From the NCBI GenBank assembly GCA_001800745.1, contig MGVZ01000047.1, positions 1 to 42,980 of the forward strand: DNA of 42,980 nt, written 5' to 3'. How positions within the stretch are numbered: position 1 is the first letter of the stretch; each line of letters begins with the position of its first letter. The position numbers and the translations under genes were made by a program. Below are positions 16,809 through 24,806 of the stretch, piece by piece. The notes under the pieces were generated by a model, which was not told where the DNA came from, made no database searches, and saw only the letters and a program-made list of their open reading frames with translations. The DNA is from Euryarchaeota archaeon RBG_16_67_27. GTDB lineage: Archaea > Thermoplasmatota > Thermoplasmata > RBG-16-68-12.

Positions 16809-17600
16809 ATGACGTTTTTCGGGCACCTCGAGGAGCTCCGCCAGCGGCTCAAGGTCATCATCCTCGCGTTCGTCGTCCTGTTCCTCGTCTTCATCACGTT
16901 CAGCCTCCAGTACGGGGTGCTCGGCCTGCCGATGTACCTCCCGGTGCCCTCCCTCGACCCGAAAGCCTCCATCGCCTCCCAGTTCCTCGTCGCCCTCCAG
17001 GACCGGTACATCCCCGCGAACGTGACGACGATCGTCCTCACCCCCTGGGAGGCCGTCGTCGTCCAGTTCAAGACGGCGCTCTTCCTCGCCGCGGTCGCGA
17101 TCTCGCCGATCTCCACGTACGAGTTCTGGGCGTTCGTGCGGCCCGCCCTGAGGCCAAAGGAGCGGCGGCTCCTCGTCCGGATCTCCGCCCCGGTCGTGCT
17201 CCTGTTCCTCGCGGGCGTCGCGATGTCCTTCCTGGTCGTCCTCCCGTTCACGATCCCCTTCCTCTACGACATCGCCGGCGGCCTCGTGGACGAACCGTTC
17301 TTCCAGCTCCAGGAGTTCCTCGACTTCGTCCTGCTCTTCAGCCTCGCGTTCGGGCTCGCGTTCGAGCTCCCGGTCCTCATGTACGGCCTCTCGTCCCTCG
17401 GGATCGTCTCGCCGGAGTTCTGGGCGCGGAACTGGCGGTACGCGGCGATCGGGATCTTCGTGTTCGGGGCGTTCATCACGCCGGACGGCAGCGGGGTCAC
17501 TATGATGCTCGTCTCCGTTCCCATGCTCGCCCTCTATGCGGGGGGATACGGAGCGTCCCGGCTCCGCGAGCGCCGGAGAGCACGGGCGAAAACCTCATAA
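16809..17600 (+). CDS. tatC: twin-arginine translocase subunit TatC
   Basis: MTFFGHLEELRQRLKVIILAF, ISTYEFWAFVRPALRPKERR, AFGLAFELPVLMYGLSSLGIVSPEFWARNWRYAAIGIFVFGAFITPDGSGVTMMLVSVPMLALY. Confidence 0.96.
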   Translation: MTFFGHLEELRQRLKVIILAFVVLFLVFITFSLQYGVLGLPMYLPVPSLDPKASIASQFLVALQDRYIPANVTTIVLTPWEAVVVQFKTALFLAAVAISPISTYEFWAFVRPALRPKERRLLVRISAPVVLLFLAGVAMSFLVVLPFTIPFLYDIAGGLVDEPFFQLQEFLDFVLLFSLAFGLAFELPVLMYGLSSLGIVSPEFWARNWRYAAIGIFVFGAFITPDGSGVTMMLVSVPMLALYAGGYGASRLRERRRARAKTS

Positions 17601-17628
17601 GCGCGTCGACATTTGGTCGGTGTCGGCG

Positions 17629-18060
17629 ATGCCTCTGTCCGCGTACGGATTGCCGGACCTCACGGCCCAGATCATCGGAATCGAGTGGATCGTCGTGCTG
17701 ATCGTGATCGCGATCCTCCTCCTCTTCGGCCCGCAGAAGCTCCCGGAGCTCGCGCGAGGGATCGGCCGGGCGATGGGGGAGTTCCGCCGCGGGAAGGCGG
17801 AGGTCGAGCGGCAGATCTCGACGGAGCTCAGCGACTTCGAGCTCAAGGAGCAGCGGACCCGGGTCGAGAAGGCCGCGGCCGCGCTCGGCGTGCCCTCGAC
17901 GGCGAAGAGCGAGATGCAGCTGAAGCTCGACATCGCGCGCGCGGTCGACAAGGCGACGGACGAGCAAGTCGTCGCCGCGTCGCAGGCGATCGGGGTGTAC
18001 AGCAGCGGCGCGGACGTGCACCGCCTGAAAGAACAGATCGTCAAATCCCTCAACGTGTGA
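17629..18060 (+). CDS. tatA: Tat translocase subunit TatA/TatB-type with ~80 aa C-terminal extension
   Basis: IIGIEWIVVLIVIAILLLFGPQKLPELARGIGRAMGEFRRGKAEVERQI; immediately downstream of tatC. Confidence 0.9.
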   Translation: MPLSAYGLPDLTAQIIGIEWIVVLIVIAILLLFGPQKLPELARGIGRAMGEFRRGKAEVERQISTELSDFELKEQRTRVEKAAAALGVPSTAKSEMQLKLDIARAVDKATDEQVVAASQAIGVYSSGADVHRLKEQIVKSLNV

Positions 18061-18133
18061 TCCCCTCCGAGGGCGCGTCGTCATCTTTATGCGAGCGCGC
18101 CGTTTACGGCGCGTCAACGCAGGAGCCGGGAGC

Positions 18134-19654
18134 ATGGCGAGCCTCGACTACGCACACCGTCGCCTCGTGAACACGCTCGGCCCCGAGCGCGTCGCGCGCG
18201 GCGAGTTGGAGCGGATGGTCTACAGCCACGACTTCGCGGCGCTCCCGAAGCTCGTCCTTGCCCAGTGGCGCCTCTACCCGGACTTCGTCGTCCTCCCGCA
18301 GACGACGGAGGAGGTCTCCCAGGTCGTCCGCCTGAGCGACGAGACGGGCCTGCCGATCACGCCCCGGGGCGGCGGCACGGGGATGTTCGGCGCCTCCGTG
18401 CCGAACCGCGGCGGCGTCCTCATCGATCTGCGGAAGATGTCGAAGGTCATCGCATTTGACGCGGAGAACCGGACGGCGACCGTCGAGGCCGGCGCGACGT
18501 GGGCCGCGGTCGAGGGATACCTGCGCTCGAAGGGGTTCGCGCTCCCCGTCGTGCCCGCGGCCGCACCCGCGAGCACGGTCGGCGGGGCGATCAACGGCGG
18601 CGGCGTGGGCTACGGCTCGTTCCGCCACGGTCCGCTCCGCGCGCACGTCCTCGACCTCGAGGTCGTGCTGCCCGACGGGAGCGTCATGCGGACGGGGGAC
18701 GCGCGGGAGTCAGGGGGCGCATTCGCGGACCTCACGGCTGCGTTCTTTGGCGCGGAGGGCACCCTCGGGATCGTCACGAAGGCCGTCCTGAGGATCCGCC
18801 CGAAGCCGGAGGAGTCGAAGGCCGCTGCGTACGCGTTCCCGGACCTCGCGTCGGGCGCGGCGTTCCTCACACGGATCGTCGAGACGGGCGAGACCCCGTT
18901 CCACGTCGCACTCATCGATCGCGAGCATCTCACGTTCGAACGCGCGGTCCGCGCGGAGACGCCGGATCCCGCGGACATCGCCATCGTCACTTTCGAAGGG
19001 ACGAAGGACGAGATCCCCCTCCAGGAGAAGGCGATCGACGCCCTCGCGGCTGCGGGGAACGGGACGAAGCTCGCGTCCGAAGTCGCCGCGGACCTGTGGG
19101 CCCGGCGACACATCCGCTACGGCGCGCGGCGCCTGAGCCGCGGGCTCGTCGTCTCGTCGAACTTGGTGCCCGTCGCACGGCTCGGCGAGGCGATCGCCCG
19201 GACCCAGGCCCTCATCCGCCGGCACAAGGTCAACGCGGCGATCCAGGTCGCCCTCGTCGACTCGACGACCGCCGCCCTGAGCCCCTACGCCCTCATGGAC
19301 GACACGACGCTCTCTGGCGGGACGACGCTCGGTTTCGTGAAGAAGATGGGCGACCTCGCGATCGAAATCGGCGGCCACCCGATCGGCCTGGGCCTCCTCA
19401 TGGTGTTCAACCTGCGGAAGATGCACGGCCGGGCGACGGGCTCGATGGGGGCGGTGAAGCAGGTGTTCGATCCCGGCCGCAAGGTGAACGCGGGGAAGAC
19501 GATCGAGGTCTGGACGAAGTTCAACTGGCCCCTGATCAACGTGATCCCGCCGCCGTTCATGGAGTTCGGGTTGAACGTCGCCGCGGCCCTTCGCCGGGCG
19601 AAGCCATTCCGGGACAGGTTCCTGAAGGCGTACGAGCGGCAGGGAGGCGCCTGA
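18134..19654 (+). CDS. FAD-binding (PCMH-type) oxidoreductase, GlcD/D-lactate dehydrogenase-like
   Basis: LPITPRGGGTGMFGASVPNRGGVLIDLRKM, AAAPASTVGGAINGGGVGYGSFRHGPLRAHVLDLEVVLPDG, FFGAEGTLGIVTKAVLRI. Confidence 0.9.
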   Translation: MASLDYAHRRLVNTLGPERVARGELERMVYSHDFAALPKLVLAQWRLYPDFVVLPQTTEEVSQVVRLSDETGLPITPRGGGTGMFGASVPNRGGVLIDLRKMSKVIAFDAENRTATVEAGATWAAVEGYLRSKGFALPVVPAAAPASTVGGAINGGGVGYGSFRHGPLRAHVLDLEVVLPDGSVMRTGDARESGGAFADLTAAFFGAEGTLGIVTKAVLRIRPKPEESKAAAYAFPDLASGAAFLTRIVETGETPFHVALIDREHLTFERAVRAETPDPADIAIVTFEGTKDEIPLQEKAIDALAAAGNGTKLASEVAADLWARRHIRYGARRLSRGLVVSSNLVPVARLGEAIARTQALIRRHKVNAAIQVALVDSTTAALSPYALMDDTTLSGGTTLGFVKKMGDLAIEIGGHPIGLGLLMVFNLRKMHGRATGSMGAVKQVFDPGRKVNAGKTIEVWTKFNWPLINVIPPPFMEFGLNVAAALRRAKPFRDRFLKAYERQGGA

Positions 19655-19655
19655 C

Positions 19656-21086
19656 ATGGGCCTCCTCAGGGACTGGACCTTTGTGGAGGAGAGGACGCGG
19701 ATCCCCGCGCTGTCCGAGATCGTCCGCGAGGCGCTCGTCCGCGCCCTGTTCTGCCGGGACGACCGCGTCCTCCCGCGGGAGGTCATCGCCGTCCTGTCGC
19801 GGCCGCCCGCGGTGACCGTGAAGGTCCACGACGACGGCGAGATCCGCAAGCTCGTCGCGTTCGCGAACGGGGAGGAGACGTCCGCGAACCTCGGGTTCTC
19901 CGCGGAGGACTACCACTACTTCCGGAAGCAGCTCAGCGTCGGTCGCGCGACGGAGATCGGGTTCGCGCCGCGGCCGAAGACCCTCCTCACGTACGACTGG
20001 ATGATCCCCGAGCCCCGCGGGATCCTCCTCGACTTCTCCGCGTACGCAGGGATCGAGATCCCCGACCGGGGCGAACGGGCCGTGGCCCAGGTCGGAGCGA
20101 CGTGGAAGGCCGCGTACGACGCGGCGCTCGCGTCCGGCCACATCCTGCCGTTCGTGCCCGCGGTGCCCCTCGACTTCGCAATCGGCGACGGGATCTGGGG
20201 GGACGCCCCCTTCGTCGGGTACGACGCGGACTTCGCCTCCTGCGTCCTCGCCCTCCGGACGATCTCCGCGTACGGCCACCGCACCCAGGTGGGCTTCCAG
20301 GACGTGTCGAACGAAGGGACGGGGTACGATCTCCTGCACCTGATCCTCCCGCACGCGGCGGAGTTCTTCATCCCCGTCGCCGTGGCCGTGCGGCTCCTCC
20401 CTCGTCCCGCGGCACGCAAGACGCTGACGTACCGGTTCGACGACCCGGGCAAGCTCGGGCTCGCCCTGGACCGGCTCACCCGCTCAGGCCGCTCCGCGTG
20501 GTGGGCGAACCTCACGGACGCGGGCGCGTCCGCCCTCCTGTGGCCCGGCACGGCCCCTGAGCCGTTCACGCTCCAGGTCGCGGTGTGCGGCACGGAGGCG
20601 GCCCTCGCAGGAAGGGAAAAGGCGCTCGACGCGCTCCTCGCCGGGTTCAAGGCGAAGGCCGCAGACGTCCCGAACCCCTACGACGTGCCGGAGGCCGCGT
20701 ACCGGAAGACCGCGGACCGCATCGGGCGCGCCCTGTTCGTCGGAGAGGTCCGTCTGCCCTCGCGTGCCGTGCCGGACCTCCACGGGAAACTCACCGCGCT
20801 CGCCCAGCAGGCGGGGACGAAGGTCCACCTCTTCGCCGCACTCCGGGGGACGGGCACGGCGTCCGCGTTCCCCGCATTCGAGGCGCAGAAGGACCGCACC
20901 CGTACGTACGACCTCTCCAAGGGCGTCGACCGCGTCGCGGGGACGATCCCGGGCGCCCTATTCGCGTCCCGGCTCGCGCATCTCTGGCGGGAGGACGAGG
21001 AATACGTCCGACGGGTCCGTCTCCTCCGGGCCCTGAAGCTCGAGATCGATGCGGCCCACGTCGTCCAGCCGCTCGCGGCGGTCTGA
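19656..21086 (+). CDS. FAD-linked-oxidase-like paralogue with degenerate FAD-binding motifs
   Basis: 476 aa immediately downstream. Overall PCMH/GlcE-like layout (GATWKAAYDAALASGHILPFVPAVPLDFAIGDGIWGD...EGTGYDLLHLILPHAAEFFIPVAVAVRLLPRP) but no RGGGT-type loop. Confidence 0.65.
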   Translation: MGLLRDWTFVEERTRIPALSEIVREALVRALFCRDDRVLPREVIAVLSRPPAVTVKVHDDGEIRKLVAFANGEETSANLGFSAEDYHYFRKQLSVGRATEIGFAPRPKTLLTYDWMIPEPRGILLDFSAYAGIEIPDRGERAVAQVGATWKAAYDAALASGHILPFVPAVPLDFAIGDGIWGDAPFVGYDADFASCVLALRTISAYGHRTQVGFQDVSNEGTGYDLLHLILPHAAEFFIPVAVAVRLLPRPAARKTLTYRFDDPGKLGLALDRLTRSGRSAWWANLTDAGASALLWPGTAPEPFTLQVAVCGTEAALAGREKALDALLAGFKAKAADVPNPYDVPEAAYRKTADRIGRALFVGEVRLPSRAVPDLHGKLTALAQQAGTKVHLFAALRGTGTASAFPAFEAQKDRTRTYDLSKGVDRVAGTIPGALFASRLAHLWREDEEYVRRVRLLRALKLEIDAAHVVQPLAAV

Positions 21087-21087
21087 G

Positions 21088-21609
21088 TCACACGCCCGTC
21101 CACGGGACGCCCTTGTACGGGCTCATCACGATCTGGGACCGGACGTCCCGGATCCCGTCCATCCGCAGGTCGCGGTCGAGGAACGCGTGGAGCTCCGTCA
21201 TGTCCACGAAGAGCATCACGCACAGGACGTCGTGGTCCCCTGTCACCCGGTAGACGGCGACCGCACGGCTGTGCGCGCACAGGCGGGCGACGACGCGCTC
21301 CCGGTGCGAGGGATCGATCGCGAGGTGCACATACACCTTCACGGGGTTCTCGATCAGCTGGTAGTTCAGGTAGCAGGAGTACCCCTGGATGATCCCCTTG
21401 TCTTCGAGGGCCTTGATCCGGCGCCGAATCGTCGCCTCGGAGATCTTGAGCTGCCGGGCGATCTCGACGTTCGAGAGACGCGCGTTCTCGCGGAGCTTGC
21501 TCAGCACGCGGACGTCGACCTCATCGATCGGGAGCAGACGGAGGTCGAGTCCCTTCCACCGCTCCGCGAGGACGATGTGGTCGCGCACCTTTCCGATCGT
21601 GGGAATCAC
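21088..21609 (-). CDS. Lrp/AsnC-family transcriptional regulator
   Basis: IDEVDVRVLSKLRENARLSNVEIARQLKISEATIRRRIKALEDKGIIQGYSCYLNYQLI plus RAM-like domain (VVARLCAHSRAVAVYRVTGDHDVLCVMLFVDMTELHAFL). Start uncertain (GTG at 21609). Confidence 0.92.
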   Translation of the reverse strand: MIPTIGKVRDHIVLAERWKGLDLRLLPIDEVDVRVLSKLRENARLSNVEIARQLKISEATIRRRIKALEDKGIIQGYSCYLNYQLIENPVKVYVHLAIDPSHRERVVARLCAHSRAVAVYRVTGDHDVLCVMLFVDMTELHAFLDRDLRMDGIRDVRSQIVMSPYKGVPWTGV

Positions 21610-21707
21610 CCTTCCGTCGGTCCCGCGTCGTCCCGGGACGCGGCCGCGACGAAATCCGCCGGGACCGTGGAGGAATCCTGCGCGGTCGGATGAACCCTCG
21701 CCCCGGC

Positions 21708-22031
21708 TCACATCTGGGGCGCACCGCACGCGGGGCAGATCGCCTGCCCCGGCGCCAGGACGGTCAGGCACGCGATGCAGCGATCCGTGCGGATCTTGAC
21801 GGGAAACATGGAGACGAAGATCCCCAGCGGGATGAACACGAGGGCGAGCGCGTAGTTCGCGGTCACGATCCCCTCGAGCCCGATCGCGACGAGGAACACC
21901 CCCGCAATCTTCATGATCACGATCAGCCGCTGGACCTTCGGCAGGTTCTTGATCGTCGCGATCTCCTGCCGGTACGTCATGCGCGGGGCCTTGCGCGCTT
22001 TGCGGACGGTCTCCGTCGCGGGCGCGGTCAT
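21708..22031 (-). CDS. two-TM membrane protein with C-terminal zinc ribbon
   Basis: RLIVIMKIAGVFLVAIGLEGIVTANYALALVFIPLGIFVSMFPV then CIACLTVLAPGQAICPACGA (CxxC...CxxC). Adjacent to the ferredoxin gene. Confidence 0.75.
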   Translation of the reverse strand: MTAPATETVRKARKAPRMTYRQEIATIKNLPKVQRLIVIMKIAGVFLVAIGLEGIVTANYALALVFIPLGIFVSMFPVKIRTDRCIACLTVLAPGQAICPACGAPQM

Positions 22032-22517
22032 TCAGGCCCCCTCGGGTCGTGCCGCGGGCGCGGCCGGCGGCGGCGCGGGCTTCGCCAAGGGCGCGGCGGG
22101 CGGGGTCGTCGAGACGAGCTTCCCGTCCCTCATCTCAAAACCGTGCTTCGGGAGCATCGTGATCGCGTCGACGGGGCATACGATCGCGCACTTCTCGCAG
22201 CCCACGCAGTTGTCGTACACGATCACCGCCTTCCGCGAGGTGTAGGAGAAGTCCGGGAGGGCGAACTTCCGGTCCGCCATCGCGATCGCCTCGAACGCAC
22301 AGTTGTCGAAGCAGTGCGTGCAGCCCATGCACACGGCCTCGTCGACCTCCGCGACCGTCCCCCGGCCACGGATGAACTCCTGCGTCCGGCCCCGGTAGAA
22401 CGGCTTGTAGCGGTCCTTCGCAAGCTGCAGGTTCGCCTGGCGGATGCCGCGGTAGTACTCGACGACGGGGTCCAGGGGAGGAGCGTCGGCCGGCACCGCG
22501 CCGACGGGCGTCGCCAT
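22032..22517 (-). CDS. 2x[4Fe-4S] ferredoxin-type protein
   Basis: CMGCTHCFDNCAFEAI and CVGCEKCAIVCPVDAI; Pro/Ala-rich C-terminal tail. ATG at 22517 overlaps the upstream stop (ATGA). Confidence 0.9.
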   Translation of the reverse strand: MATPVGAVPADAPPLDPVVEYYRGIRQANLQLAKDRYKPFYRGRTQEFIRGRGTVAEVDEAVCMGCTHCFDNCAFEAIAMADRKFALPDFSYTSRKAVIVYDNCVGCEKCAIVCPVDAITMLPKHGFEMRDGKLVSTTPPAAPLAKPAPPPAAPAARPEGA

Positions 22518-23482
22518 CAGCCGCCTCCCTTCCGCCCCGGCGGCGGGGGCTGCGTCCGCTTCGGGTCCACGTTGCCCCCGGTCGGGTAGTCGCCGGGCAG
22601 GCTCTCCGCGAGGAACTGGGTGATGTCCATCACGCGGTACCGGAACCGCTCCTCCTCGGGCCGCCACTTGTTCTCGTGGTGGAGGCAGCCGAAGTGGGTG
22701 AGGCACTTCGGGCACGCGGTCAGGAGGACGTCTGCGTCGACCTCCGCGGCCTCGTCCATCCGCATCCGCGTGAGGCCCTTCGTCTTGTCGTTGCAGTACA
22801 TCATCTGCGCGACTCCACAGCACTGCGCGTCCGCGCGGAAGGTCTTGAGCTCGACGAGTTCCGCGTTGTCCACCCGCTTGATCAGCTCCCGGGGCTCCTC
22901 GTAGACGGGGTCGACGGGCATCTGCCGGCACGAGCGGCACGGGTCCTGGTACGCGACGCGGATTCGCTTCGCGGATTCCCCCCGCGGCGGGATGCGGAGG
23001 CCGCGCTCGTAGAGGATCTGTGTGATGTGCACGACCCTCACGCCGTCGAGCTTGTAGTCGAGCTTGAACGTCCGGTAGCCCTCCGCACACGACGTGACGA
23101 GGGTCTTCACGCCGAGCATCTTGATGATCTTCGTGTTGTAGTCGCGCATCTTCCGGAAGACGTCGACCTTCCCCTGCCACAGCTGGTCGTGGCCGCAGCA
23201 CTTCATGAAGGAGCGGTCGAGGATCATCGGCTCGATCCCGACGGCCCGGAGGAGCTTGATCGAGGAGTCGAAGATGATCCCGTGGTTCGTGTCCCCGTAG
23301 TTCGTGTGGGAGAACTGCATCTCCTGGTCGTAGTAGTCCACGCACCCCGGGTAGTATGCGTACTCCGACGCGTGGGCGACCTTGATCTCCGGGACCGTGG
23401 TGTCGTCCGCCTCCGCGTCCAGGAGCCGGAAGAGGACGGGATGCGGGATCGTCCGGCCGGGACCGTACTCCGTGTCCATCAT
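22517..23482 (-). CDS. HdrB-like protein with two CCG (cysteine-rich) domains
   Basis: AYYPGCVDYYDQEM...RSFMKCCGHDQLWQG and VAYQDPCRSCRQMP...RADAQCCGVAQMMYC...LLTACPKCLTHF. Confidence 0.9.
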   Translation of the reverse strand: MMDTEYGPGRTIPHPVLFRLLDAEADDTTVPEIKVAHASEYAYYPGCVDYYDQEMQFSHTNYGDTNHGIIFDSSIKLLRAVGIEPMILDRSFMKCCGHDQLWQGKVDVFRKMRDYNTKIIKMLGVKTLVTSCAEGYRTFKLDYKLDGVRVVHITQILYERGLRIPPRGESAKRIRVAYQDPCRSCRQMPVDPVYEEPRELIKRVDNAELVELKTFRADAQCCGVAQMMYCNDKTKGLTRMRMDEAAEVDADVLLTACPKCLTHFGCLHHENKWRPEEERFRYRVMDITQFLAESLPGDYPTGGNVDPKRTQPPPPGRKGGG

Positions 23483-24798
23483 TCGGGCTCACCGCCGTCC
23501 GCCGCGATCCGGCCCGCGCTCTTCGCCCTCTCCTCGAGGATGTAGTCGCTGTACTTGATGTCGAGCGGGCAGACCGCGCTGCACGCGTCGCACGCGAGGC
23601 ACGTCCAAAGCGGCACGCCGTCGTGCTGCTTCTTGAACGTGTTGTACACGAGGTTCAGGCCGCCGCGGGCGTCGTCCTCGACCTTGGTCACCGGGCACAC
23701 CGTGTGGCACTTGCCGCACTGGTAGCACTCGTTGAGGAGGTACTCGTACGTGCTGTACGGCCGCCGGAGGCCGAACCATGCGGTGAGCACGACGAACGCC
23801 GGAAGGAACAGGAGGGTGTTCATGTTCGGGTACAGGACGTACAGGACCCAAACCATCGTGTCGCCTCCCGTCGCGTCGTACCACGCGAACAGACCGAGGA
23901 ACCCCGCGAGGCCGGCGGCCCCGGTCAGGAGGACGGCCTTCCGGGCCGTCGCCTCGGGCAGCAGGACCACGGCGAGCGCGGTCACCCCTGCGGTCCCGCA
24001 GAGGACCGCGAGGAACAGGGAGAGCGGCACGAGGTGCGGCTGGCTGTAGAGGGGCAGGCTGCCGGGCTGAAGGAGCAGGAGGAGCGCGTGCAGGATGACG
24101 ATCAGGAATCCCGCGCCGGAGAGGGGCACGATCCAGCTGCGCATCGGGCGGAAGCCCAGCCGCCGCAGGCCGACGTAGGTCGCGAGCCCGACGAGGATCG
24201 GCGGGACGAGGAAGAACCACTTCATCGTGTCGTCCGGGATCAGCGGGAGGACCCTGCGGACGTCCGGGCTCGGGTCGATGTCGGGCGTGGACCAGCGCTC
24301 CGCGACGACCTCGCGGATCGAGTAGAGGGACGCGGTGAAGATCGAGACGATCCCCGCGAGGCCCACGGCGGACCGGACGGGCGCCTTCGCGGGGCGCGCC
24401 TCGCGACCCCGGTCAAGGAACGGGAGCAGGATCAGGGCGATGATCGGGATCCCGCTGAGGAGGTCCCCCCAGAGCTGCGGGCTGAACCGGACGGGACCGA
24501 GGGAGAACTGCGGGAAAATGTCCGCGACCTTGAGGAGGCCCCAGGAGAAGAGCAGGTACCAGTCCGGGACGATGAGCTCGGACACCTGGGGACTCCGCGC
24601 GGGGCCGAGGAACGGGGTCACGAACGCGGAGAGGAAGAACATGAGCGCGACGAGGAGGAAGATCACGACGAGGTCCCGCGTGGCCTCCTGGGGCCAGAGC
24701 GGGATCCCGGGCTGGTGGTCCGTCCGCGCGGGGCCGTACTGCCGGGTGAACCCGGGCCGGTCCTCGAACACCCGCTCCCGCACCTTCTCGAGTTCCAT
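23479..24798 (-). CDS. cytochrome b C-terminal (subunit IV-like) domain fused to extra TM helices and a C-terminal HdrC-like 2x[4Fe-4S] domain
   Basis: From ATG 24798: SELIVPDWYLLFSWGLLKVADIFPQFSLGPVRFSPQLWGDLL (Qo-site PDWY); about 8 hydrophobic segments; then CYQCGKCHTVCPVTKV and CLACDACSAVCPLDI. Confidence 0.88.
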   Translation of the reverse strand: MELEKVRERVFEDRPGFTRQYGPARTDHQPGIPLWPQEATRDLVVIFLLVALMFFLSAFVTPFLGPARSPQVSELIVPDWYLLFSWGLLKVADIFPQFSLGPVRFSPQLWGDLLSGIPIIALILLPFLDRGREARPAKAPVRSAVGLAGIVSIFTASLYSIREVVAERWSTPDIDPSPDVRRVLPLIPDDTMKWFFLVPPILVGLATYVGLRRLGFRPMRSWIVPLSGAGFLIVILHALLLLLQPGSLPLYSQPHLVPLSLFLAVLCGTAGVTALAVVLLPEATARKAVLLTGAAGLAGFLGLFAWYDATGGDTMVWVLYVLYPNMNTLLFLPAFVVLTAWFGLRRPYSTYEYLLNECYQCGKCHTVCPVTKVEDDARGGLNLVYNTFKKQHDGVPLWTCLACDACSAVCPLDIKYSDYILEERAKSAGRIAADGGEPE

Positions 24799-24806
24799 CG
24801 TGCACC

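Noticed and set aside
22032-22517. Dicluster ferredoxin as the missing NuoI
   Set aside because: Cluster spacing is generic and flanking sequence does not look like NuoI; it is embedded in the HdrB/cyt b operon with ATGA overlap, so it is better assigned there.
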